64,000 bases of DNA. It comes from Streptomyces noursei. Lineage in GTDB: Bacteria > Actinomycetota > Actinomycetes > Streptomycetales > Streptomycetaceae. Made by a program: the position numbers and the translations under genes. Positions within the stretch are counted from its first letter, which is position 1. Every line of letters starts with the position of its first letter. Of the stretch, positions 1 through 7,091 are shown one piece after another. The stretch spans positions 9,424,001-9,488,000 of the forward strand of contig NZ_CP070326.1 of the NCBI RefSeq assembly GCF_016917755.1, in the 5' to 3' direction. The notes under the pieces were generated by a model. It searched no databases. It saw only the letters and a program-made list of their open reading frames with translations, and had not been told where the DNA came from.

Positions 1-716
1 AAGCCGTGTCGGATGCCGGTGGCGATCGAGGCGAGCATGGGCGGTTGGAACGGCAGGAGCCCCGGCGTCTCGTCGAGGAGCCTGCGCCGGTACTCGCCCA
101 GGCCGATGGTGCGGTGCGGGACCCCCAGCCGGTCGGCCACCTGACTTGCCGTGATCGGCATGCCGACGAGGTCGTGGACGCGCCCGCGGTGTCCGGCGGG
201 ATCGGCCGCAACGATCGCCGCGGCCTCGGCGAGATCCTCCCGCGCGACCGCCGCCAGCGCACCGTCCCCGAAGGCGGACTCCACGCCGTCGTCGGTCCAC
301 ATCAGCAGGCCGCCGAAGAGCTCGGCATACAGGCCGTTGCGGAGGATCGTCCACGGCAGTCCGCTCGCCTGGACGAGGCGTTCGGTGGCCCGGTGCGCCA
401 GCGCGAAACCGAGGTGGTCGCCGGCCGTGGTCAGGCTCGTGTAGACGACGTGGCCGACGCCGTCGCGGACGGCGGCGTCCAGCACCGCCGCGTGCCGCCC
501 GACGACCTGGTCGTCCTCGGCGTAACCGGCGGAGATCAGCACCAGGGTCGACACCCCGACGAGATCGAGGCTCGTGCGGTCGTCGAAGTCCAGGCGTCGC
601 ATCCCCTCGTCCGGCGTGCGGCTGCCGCCCGTCGCGGCGACGCCACGGGCGCGCAGCGCCGCCAGGGTGGCCGAGCCGAGGCTCCCGTTCGCTCCCGTCA
701 CCAACATCATGTCCAT
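1..716 (-). CDS. NmrA/QorB-like NAD(P)-binding oxidoreductase (3' end outside window)
   Basis: The minus-strand reading frame is open from position 716 to the window edge, so the C-terminus is missing. The protein opens with a Rossmann dinucleotide loop, TGANGSLG, right after the start. It contains a YTSL segment about a third of the way in and the phrase ERLVQASGLPWTILRNG, typical of NmrA-like atypical short-chain dehydrogenases such as QorB quinone reductases, which bind NADP(H) but often lack the SDR Tyr-xxx-Lys pair. Start at 716 is preferred because GGAAG lies 7 bases upstream; ATGs at 710 and 707 are alternatives. It is divergent from an HxlR regulator with about 80 bp between them, a frequent pairing, so HxlR control is inferred. 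Confidence 0.85.
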   Translation of the reverse strand, partial: MDMMLVTGANGSLGSATLAALRARGVAATGGSRTPDEGMRRLDFDDRTSLDLVGVSTLVLISAGYAEDDQVVGRHAAVLDAAVRDGVGHVVYTSLTTAGDHLGFALAHRATERLVQASGLPWTILRNGLYAELFGGLLMWTDDGVESAFGDGALAAVAREDLAEAAAIVAADPAGHRGRVHDLVGMPITASQVADRLGVPHRTIGLGEYRRRLLDETPGLLPFQPPMLASIATGIRHG

Positions 717-797
717 CGCAGTCTTCCGTCGTGGTTCTCATCGATAACTACGCTTGATCCTCGATCGGACGCCCACCGGCCACAAGAAGGCAGTTTG

Positions 798-1217
798 ATG
801 TCACCCACGCACACCGGGGTAACCACCCCCGCCGACCTCGACCCCTGCGGACGCGAGGACCACCCCGACTGCGGGATCCGCGACGTCCTGGACCGCATCG
901 GCGACAAGTGGTCGGTGCTGGTGATCGTCGAGCTCGCGGGCGGGCCGCGCCGGTTCCGCGCACTCCAACGCGCCATCGACGGCATCTCCCAGCGCATGCT
1001 CACCCTCACCGTCCGCAGACTCGAACGCGACGGCCTCGTGCTGCGGACCGTGTACCCGACCGTCCCGGCCCAGGTCGACTACCGCCTCACCGAGACCGGA
1101 GCCGGCCTGACCCACCTGGTCAAGGCACTCGCCGACTGGTCGCTCGCGCACCGCGCCGCCATCGCCGAAGCACGGCACACCTACGACCGGACGCACCCCG
1201 ACCACGACATCCGCTGA
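798..1217 (+). CDS. HxlR-family winged-helix transcriptional regulator
   Basis: A 139-aa protein with the HxlR/MarR-like fold. Cys25 comes just before the helix IGDKWSVLVIVEL (residues 34-46). The recognition region RFRALQRAIDGISQRMLTL follows at about 52-70, and the wing ends in DYRLTETG (94-101). HxlR proteins sense electrophiles or oxidants, often through an N-terminal Cys, which is present here. AAGAAGG sits 7 bases upstream of the ATG; longer in-frame upstream reading exists but has no ribosome site and no family similarity. It is divergent from the NmrA-like oxidoreductase gene and probably controls it. Confidence 0.92.
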   Translation: MSPTHTGVTTPADLDPCGREDHPDCGIRDVLDRIGDKWSVLVIVELAGGPRRFRALQRAIDGISQRMLTLTVRRLERDGLVLRTVYPTVPAQVDYRLTETGAGLTHLVKALADWSLAHRAAIAEARHTYDRTHPDHDIR

Positions 1218-1243
1218 CGAGAACCGCAGTCACCGCACGCCGG

Positions 1244-1903
1244 TCACTGATGGCTGCGCGGCGCTCCGTACCAGCGCCAGTCCTTCCGACGAGGACGGGC
1301 GGGGGTTTCGAGGCGTCCGGTGGCCCACAGGAGCGTGGCCGAGGCGCCGTCCGCGAGGGGCACGTCGGGGAAGAGCCGGGTGAGGACGCGGCTGCTCAGA
1401 TCCTCCGGCGGGGACCCGTCGCGTCGGAGCCCCCGAGCGATGTCATGGGTGTGGACGAGGGTTTCGACGACGCCCATGGCCGCGAACCCCTCCGGGTCGG
1501 AGGCGCCGAACACGTGTGGGGCCAGCACGGTGGGATCGGTGCTGTCCACGACGGTCGCGAGCAGCCCCCCGCATGCCTCGACGACGGTCAGCAGGCCCTC
1601 CGGTCCCGCCGTCTCGTCGCCGAAGATGACGTTGGCGGGCCCCTGGGGGCGATCGGTGGAGATGCGCAGCGGTACGCGTGGTACGCCGCTCGGGTGCGCG
1701 AGACCGAAGCGCAGCGCATAGGTGAGCAGGTCGTCCGCGAGATGTTCCAGGGTCTCCCAACAGGTCCACTCCAGTTGGCCGGCGGCCGCGTGCCATTGGG
1801 GGGCGGGGGCACCGGAGAGGGTGGCGACACAGTGCGCGACGGCGGCGCGCACATGCTCGCCGCGCAACAGGACCTGCGTCTGCGGGTGTGCGGAATGCGT
1901 CAT
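1244..1903 (-). CDS. Maleylpyruvate isomerase-like (MDMPI/DinB-fold) protein
   Basis: A 219-aa protein with a four-helix DinB/MDMPI-type N-terminal domain: a WTCWETLEHLADDLLTYA helix near residues 46-63 and a VVETLVHTHDIARGL helix near 143-157 supply His and Asp residues that bind the divalent metal in this family. These enzymes use mycothiol as cofactor or nucleophile, and mycothiol is the actinobacterial thiol, so a mycothiol-dependent transferase role fits. The substrate cannot be inferred. It is convergent with the HxlR gene, with 26 bp between stops. About 300 bp upstream (1904-2202) contain no convincing gene. Confidence 0.75.
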   Translation of the reverse strand: MTHSAHPQTQVLLRGEHVRAAVAHCVATLSGAPAPQWHAAAGQLEWTCWETLEHLADDLLTYALRFGLAHPSGVPRVPLRISTDRPQGPANVIFGDETAGPEGLLTVVEACGGLLATVVDSTDPTVLAPHVFGASDPEGFAAMGVVETLVHTHDIARGLRRDGSPPEDLSSRVLTRLFPDVPLADGASATLLWATGRLETPARPRRKDWRWYGAPRSHQ

Positions 1904-2202
1904 CCCGGCAGGCTACTGGTGGCCGTCCCGGGCCCGGCCTGCCAGATGCCGCCTCCGAAGACATTGGTTCAACTGGCAAGTAGGGCTGTGGCCGAGGGGG
2001 CGACCGCCTCGTCCGTCCCAGCGGTGGCCCGAGCGCGCCTTCAGGCAGAGACTTGAAGTGCACACCCACACATCCCACGCCCCAGTGACATTTCCGCATG
2101 CTGCTCTTCGCGGCACAAGGAACGGGGCTGTGGAGGTATCGGTCGGTCGGGCCTTCGCAATGTCCTCTCCTCATCCTGGGGCACGACAGCAGGAGTCGGA
2201 CC

Positions 2203-3051
2203 ATGGCCGATATGTGGATGCCGCAGGCCATCAAGGCGGATCTCGACGACCACGCCCCGTGCGATCCGGCATTCCCGCCGAAGGCCGTCGCGCACATCAC
2301 GGCGGACCGCACGGCCACCGCGGCGGCACCGGCAGACCTGGTGCCTTTCGACGATCTCCAGAAACTCTTCACCCATGACGGGAAGGGGAAGGCCCCCCAC
2401 ATTCTGTGGGATCCGTTCGCCGGCACCTTCGCCCAGTTCTTCCCCGCGACGTCCCGGAGCAAGGCGCTGCGCGACCTTCCCGGCGGCACGCGGACCAACC
2501 GCGCCGGCGAGGTCGTCATTCAGATCGAGGCGCTGTTCTTCCCGTTCTGCCGGGTCAAGGGCAAGGTGTTCGCCGCGCTGGCCGACACCCCGTGCCATGG
2601 CTGGCAGGAACTCAACGACTGGGTGCGTTCCTGGGACGTCCCGGACACCTGGCCCATGGGGCAGCCCACCGATTTCACCTCCCACCGCTCCGCGCGCGTG
2701 TGGAAGTCCCAGGGTGGCTGGTACGCGCACGCCCACGTACCCGAGAACGACCATGTGGATCCCGGGTCCTGGCCGGTCTTCGCGGCGCGGATGGCGCCCG
2801 CCGAGCCGTTCCCCGGCGCGGCCTTCTTCCACACCGGTCAGAAATCACCGGTCATCGCCGCGATGCACCGTCGTCTGGTCGCCGAGGACTGCGACCGGTA
2901 CCGGCCCGGCGATGTCATCGACGTATGGGAGATCGACGATGTGAAGTCCTATGCCGCATGGCAGCAGAAACTCGGACTCTCGGGCCGGGATGCGGATGGC
3001 ACTCCCGGAAAGCGCAGTTGGGACCGCCTGCGGGTGCCCCACCTCGCCTGA
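2203..3051 (+). CDS. N-acetylmuramoyl-L-alanine amidase-like protein with C-terminal peptidoglycan-binding segment
   Basis: A 282-aa protein starting at ATG 2203 behind AGGAGTCGG. The body resembles the PGRP/amidase_2 type found in actinobacterial endolysins: AHITAD supplies an early His, SKALRDLPGGTRTNR is the conserved substrate-loop phrase, and AHAHVPENDHVDPGSW supplies the later His and Asp expected to bind zinc. The C-terminal 35 residues (YAAWQQKLGLSG, then DADGTPGKRSW) match the short peptidoglycan-binding repeat also seen at the N-terminus of the next gene. There is no signal peptide, so export would need a holin-like or other route. The next gene starts 49 bp downstream and probably shares the transcript. 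Zinc ligands are partly divergent, so catalysis is not certain. Confidence 0.7.
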   Translation: MADMWMPQAIKADLDDHAPCDPAFPPKAVAHITADRTATAAAPADLVPFDDLQKLFTHDGKGKAPHILWDPFAGTFAQFFPATSRSKALRDLPGGTRTNRAGEVVIQIEALFFPFCRVKGKVFAALADTPCHGWQELNDWVRSWDVPDTWPMGQPTDFTSHRSARVWKSQGGWYAHAHVPENDHVDPGSWPVFAARMAPAEPFPGAAFFHTGQKSPVIAAMHRRLVAEDCDRYRPGDVIDVWEIDDVKSYAAWQQKLGLSGRDADGTPGKRSWDRLRVPHLA

Positions 3052-3099
3052 CGTTCCGCTGCCGGTCGACAGGCCGGTGAAATCCGTCAAGGAGGCACG

Positions 3100-3792
3100 A
3101 TGGTTGCGCTCTCCAATGTCCGGTTCAGCAAGCGCAACGATGATGTGCGGTCCACCCAAGATGCCCTGATCGCGGCGGGGTTCAGCATTCCGCAGGGTGC
3201 CACCGGAGTCTTCGACGACCAGACCAGGGCCGCGTACGCCGCCTGGCAGCGCACACTCGGTTTCACGGACAAGCAAGCCGACGGATTCCCCGGGTGCGCC
3301 TCCCTGACGAAGCTCGGTCACCAGGCGGGATTCGAGGTGGCCTGCCGGCATCCGGGGGCGATCGCCACGGACGTGGTCCGCTTCGTGAAGAACACCAACG
3401 TCCCCAAGAACGAGGCCACGGCACAGGGATTTGCGGTGACGGCCTGCGAAATGACCGGTGCACCGCCGACCTGGGTGACCGGGGTGAAGAACCGCGCGAA
3501 TCTTCTGACCCTGATGTTCCGGGAGTCGTCCTTCAATGCGAACGCGGTGAACACGGCCGACGTCAATGCGAAGGGCCCGGTCCAGGTGGATGGCGCGCGG
3601 TTCAACTGCTCTCGCGGGTATGCCCAGGTGACCGCCGAGACCTTCGCGGAGAACCACCAGGAAGGGACCTCCGAGCACATCTACGATCCCGTGGCGAACA
3701 TCTCGGCGGCGATCAACTACATCTGGCGCAGATACGGCGACATCTCACGCGTGCAGCAGGCGAATCCGAACCTGCCGCCCCATCCCTATTGA
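3100..3792 (+). CDS. Peptidoglycan-binding, lytic-transglycosylase-like protein
   Basis: A 230-aa protein with a strong AAGGAGG ribosome site. Residues 1-70 form a peptidoglycan-binding module (DVRSTQDALIAAGF, YAAWQRTLGF, ADGFPGCASL). Residues about 130-225 resemble a soluble lytic transglycosylase domain: FRESSFNANAVN would carry the catalytic Glu, GYAQVTAETFA corresponds to the family's G-x-x-Q motif, and DPVANISAAINYIWRRYGDIS is the closing helix pair. There is no signal peptide. Together with the upstream amidase-like gene it forms a two-enzyme murein-hydrolase unit, phage-like in flavour. The last 7 bases overlap the 3' end of the convergent helicase gene, and CTATTGAGG is repeated at the junction. 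Confidence 0.72.
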   Translation: MVALSNVRFSKRNDDVRSTQDALIAAGFSIPQGATGVFDDQTRAAYAAWQRTLGFTDKQADGFPGCASLTKLGHQAGFEVACRHPGAIATDVVRFVKNTNVPKNEATAQGFAVTACEMTGAPPTWVTGVKNRANLLTLMFRESSFNANAVNTADVNAKGPVQVDGARFNCSRGYAQVTAETFAENHQEGTSEHIYDPVANISAAINYIWRRYGDISRVQQANPNLPPHPY

Positions 3793-6700
3793 GGTTCCCT
3801 CTCTATTGAGGCCCCACCAGCGAGATCCTCAAGCGCGACCTCGTCATCCCCGACCCCGTTGTAGGCCGCGAGCCAGCCGGCGGCGAAGCGGTCGCCGTGG
3901 GTGAAGACCGCTGCTCCCCGTCGGCCCGTCGAGGGGTCGTCGGGGGCTGCGGGCGGGTACTCCAGGCGGGCCGACTGGCCGTCCGCCGCGTACCGGACGG
4001 TCGTCGCGCCGTCCCACAGGCAGATCACCGCACCGTGCGGTGCCTCGACGCGCACGGAGCCGGGGTGCGAGGTGAATGCGGCGCCGGTGGCCCGCACTTT
4101 CAGCAGTGCCTGGTAGCGCTCCGGTGCGAGCGCGCTGTCGCGCGGTGGGGTGGTGCCCGTCCAGTCCGGGGCGCCGACGCCCCGGTCCCGCGCCGCACGC
4201 CACATGCGCGGGACGAGCCGAGTGGCGAGCTGCGGCGTGGCCATCCGCCCGCACATCCACAGCAGTCGACCGGCGCCGCGACCGGGCCCGAGGGCGCGCC
4301 AGCGGATGCGCTCGGCGAGGTCCGCGGCCACGACGGCCGCCCAGGGGTGGACGGTGCCCAGCTCGCCCTGGGCTCCCAGCCAGGCCAGGTAGCGCTGGGC
4401 CTCGTCCAGGATGCCGGTCAGGCTGTCGGTCGGGATGCCGAGCACGTATCCGCCGCGTGCGCCGAACAGCTGCGGGCTCCTGGCGACCAACAGCAGCACC
4501 GCGTGGGCCAGTTCGCCCGGCAGCAGGCCCTCGTCCTTGTCCGGCAGCCCCCGGTCGTGCTCCAGCCGCTCCGCGCGGCCCTGATGGTGCAGCACCCGCC
4601 GCAGCGTGGCGCGCGCCCGGTCGCTGAAGGCCGCTTCCGCCAGTTCGGGGAGCTGGATGCTCAGCAGCTCGGTCAGGAGAGCCTCGGCGTGGTCGGGGTC
4701 CTCGGGCACCCGCACCCCGCGCACGGCTTCGGACAGCTCGTGCGCGAGCTCGGCGTCGACCATGAAGCGGCTGGTCAGCATGCCCGGTTCGGTGGCCTCC
4801 AGGAACTCCGCGCCCTGGGGGCCGGGAGCGATGCGCAGGAACCCCGCCTCCGCCAGCTGAAGCGCCGCGTCATGGAGCGGTTCGACGCTGTCGTGCCCCT
4901 GGTGGAAGGCGAACGTGTCGGTCCACCAGTCCTCGGCCTCCTTCATCGAGCCCACGCGGCCCTGCACCACTTCGGCGAGGAGGTGGTTGGGCAGCCGGTC
5001 GCCGATGCGGGAGCGCACGGTGTAGCCGGCGGTCAGCCGGGCCTGCCACTCCGGGCGTTCCGTCTCGTCCGCCAGCAGGAAGGCCCAGCCCTCCCGTTCT
5101 CCCGCGCCGACCCGCCCGGCGCGGCCGAACATCTGCTGCACCATGGACACTTCGATCCGGTTCCGGCCCAGCCGGACGTCGCGCACGACGACGGCGCGGG
5201 CGGGGAGGTTCACTCCGGCGGCCACGGTGGAGGTCGCGACCAGGACGTCGATCTCGCGGGCCCGGAAGGCGCGTTCGGCCTCGCGTTTGAACGGCCAGTC
5301 GCGGTAGTGCAGCCCCACGCCGGCGCTGGTGCACAGCCGCTCGACGCGTTCCGTGTCGTCCGCGTCGACGCCCCGCGTCGGCACGCCCCGGTCCGCGGCG
5401 AGGGCGAGTGCCGTCGCACGCACCCCGCGCTTGCTGCTGCAGAAGACGAGCACGCTGCCGTCCTCGTCGGTGAAGGACCGGGCCAACTGCACGGCCGCGT
5501 CCGTGCGGGCGGTGACGGCCTGCGTGGATCGTTCGCCGTCGCGCGGCGCGGGGAGCATGGGGATCTGCCAGGTCAGCCGGGTGGGCCGCCACGAGGTGCG
5601 GATCAGCCGGGCCCCCAGCCATGCGGCGACCTGGTCGGCGTTGGCCACGGTCGCCGAGAGCCCGACGATGCGGGTCTGGGCGCTGTCCTCGCGCACCCTC
5701 GTCAGGACGGCCTCCAGCACGGCGCCCCGCCCCGGGTCGCCGAGCAGGTGGATCTCGTCGACGACCAGAGCGCCGACCTCGGCGAGGGCGCCGCCCAGCG
5801 ATCCGTTCCGGCAGATCGCCTCGAACTTCTCGGTGGTGGCGACCCAGATGTCGGCCTCGCGGATGAGCTGGGTGTCGACGGCGTACTCGCCCGTGAGCCG
5901 GACGACCTCCAGCCCGTGCCGTCGCCAGTTCTCCAGTTCGCGGTCGAGTTCGTCGGTCAGCGACCGCTGGGGCACGAGCCAGGCCGCCTTGCGGCCGCGG
6001 GCGTGCGCCCGCAGTGCGGCGACCATGCCGATCGGCGTCTTGCCCGCTCCGGTCGGGGCGACGACGATCAGGTGGTCGTCGCTGTCCATCACCGCCGGAA
6101 CGGCGTCGGTCTGGGCGGGGTTGAAGGTGGGGTACGGCAGCAGGCCGGCCCATTCCTCGGGAACGAGGTCGGTCACCGGTATGTACGGGACGTCGCCGGC
6201 GGCCGGCAGGTCCTCCAGGGCGTCCCACTGGGCCGCGAACGCATCCCGGGCCGCATGGGCCCCGGGGCCCGCGACGGGCGCGGGCGGCATCGGGGATCCC
6301 TTGGCGGAGAACGTGCGGACCGGGTGGGCCACCAGCCCCGTGGCGGCGCCGAGCTCGGATACGGTGCCGACCTGTTCGCCCTCCATCCAGTGCCGGGCGC
6401 TGCGGAACGGTATGCCGTGGGCTGCCAGGTGCGCGCGCAGGTCGTCGAAGGCGGGGCCCTCGGGGAGGATGACGCGGACGTCGTCGGCCGCCGAGACCGC
6501 CTGGTCGGGCGGTCGCCAGGCCGGGTCGGTCACCTTGCACCACCACAGGCGGCGCTGCTCGCTCTCCCTCGGCACCGGGAGGTCCGCGGGCCAGGCCGGT
6601 CCTGTGGAAGCGGCGATGACCCTGAAGGGGGTGAGGGGGGTGAGGGTGACACCGGGTTCCACGGGACAGGGGCCGAGGAGCGCCTCCTCGACGCTGGCGA

Positions 6701-7049
6701 CGAGCTCCGGTCCGGTCACCTTGAGCCGCGGGGCCGCGGTCTTCTTCGCCGTGGGCCGCGGCCACAGCTTGTCGTAGGTCTTCACGCCGAGGTCGGCGAG
6801 CGTGTACGCCGCGGGGCAGACCGGGCAGACGACGGCCACGTAGCGGTAGACCCGCCCGCCCGACTCGTACGGCCTGCGGAGCGCGTACATACGCCCGTCG
6901 CACTCCGGACAGGTGCGGGGCACCTCCTCCTCGTAGCTCCACCCCGGTTCGGTGAAGCGGTCGATGAGCCCGGTGCCCTGCAGTGCGACGCCCCAGCGTT
7001 CCTGCACCACTTCCACGACCGTCTGGCCGAACTCGGCCGTCTCCACCAC
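3786..7049 (-). CDS. Ski2-like DExH-box helicase with N-terminal zinc ribbon
   Basis: A 1087-aa protein; GTG start at 7049 behind a G-rich ribosome site. Residues about 47-79 form a zinc-ribbon-like pair (CPEC and CPVC). Helicase motifs occur in order: Q-like YPTFNPAQTDAV (306-317), motif I VVAPTGAGKTPIG (329-341), motif II VVDEIHLLG (429-437), motif III GLSATVAN (463-470), then FCSSKRGV, a motif V segment ATSTVAAGVNLPARAV, and motif VI MVQQMFGRAGRVGAG. DEIH plus the AGVNLPAR and GRAGR signatures place it near the Ski2/Hel308 branch. About 400 C-terminal residues are unassigned. It lies 42 bp behind the STAND NTPase gene on the same strand and is probably the third gene of that operon, which suggests nucleic-acid processing in a conflict system. 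Confidence 0.88.
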   Translation of the reverse strand: MVETAEFGQTVVEVVQERWGVALQGTGLIDRFTEPGWSYEEEVPRTCPECDGRMYALRRPYESGGRVYRYVAVVCPVCPAAYTLADLGVKTYDKLWPRPTAKKTAAPRLKVTGPELVASVEEALLGPCPVEPGVTLTPLTPFRVIAASTGPAWPADLPVPRESEQRRLWWCKVTDPAWRPPDQAVSAADDVRVILPEGPAFDDLRAHLAAHGIPFRSARHWMEGEQVGTVSELGAATGLVAHPVRTFSAKGSPMPPAPVAGPGAHAARDAFAAQWDALEDLPAAGDVPYIPVTDLVPEEWAGLLPYPTFNPAQTDAVPAVMDSDDHLIVVAPTGAGKTPIGMVAALRAHARGRKAAWLVPQRSLTDELDRELENWRRHGLEVVRLTGEYAVDTQLIREADIWVATTEKFEAICRNGSLGGALAEVGALVVDEIHLLGDPGRGAVLEAVLTRVREDSAQTRIVGLSATVANADQVAAWLGARLIRTSWRPTRLTWQIPMLPAPRDGERSTQAVTARTDAAVQLARSFTDEDGSVLVFCSSKRGVRATALALAADRGVPTRGVDADDTERVERLCTSAGVGLHYRDWPFKREAERAFRAREIDVLVATSTVAAGVNLPARAVVVRDVRLGRNRIEVSMVQQMFGRAGRVGAGEREGWAFLLADETERPEWQARLTAGYTVRSRIGDRLPNHLLAEVVQGRVGSMKEAEDWWTDTFAFHQGHDSVEPLHDAALQLAEAGFLRIAPGPQGAEFLEATEPGMLTSRFMVDAELAHELSEAVRGVRVPEDPDHAEALLTELLSIQLPELAEAAFSDRARATLRRVLHHQGRAERLEHDRGLPDKDEGLLPGELAHAVLLLVARSPQLFGARGGYVLGIPTDSLTGILDEAQRYLAWLGAQGELGTVHPWAAVVAADLAERIRWRALGPGRGAGRLLWMCGRMATPQLATRLVPRMWRAARDRGVGAPDWTGTTPPRDSALAPERYQALLKVRATGAAFTSHPGSVRVEAPHGAVICLWDGATTVRYAADGQSARLEYPPAAPDDPSTGRRGAAVFTHGDRFAAGWLAAYNGVGDDEVALEDLAGGASIEREPQ

Positions 7050-7091
7050 GAGTTTCCCCCCTTGCCTTGCCGGCCCGGCCGGCCGCGTGTG

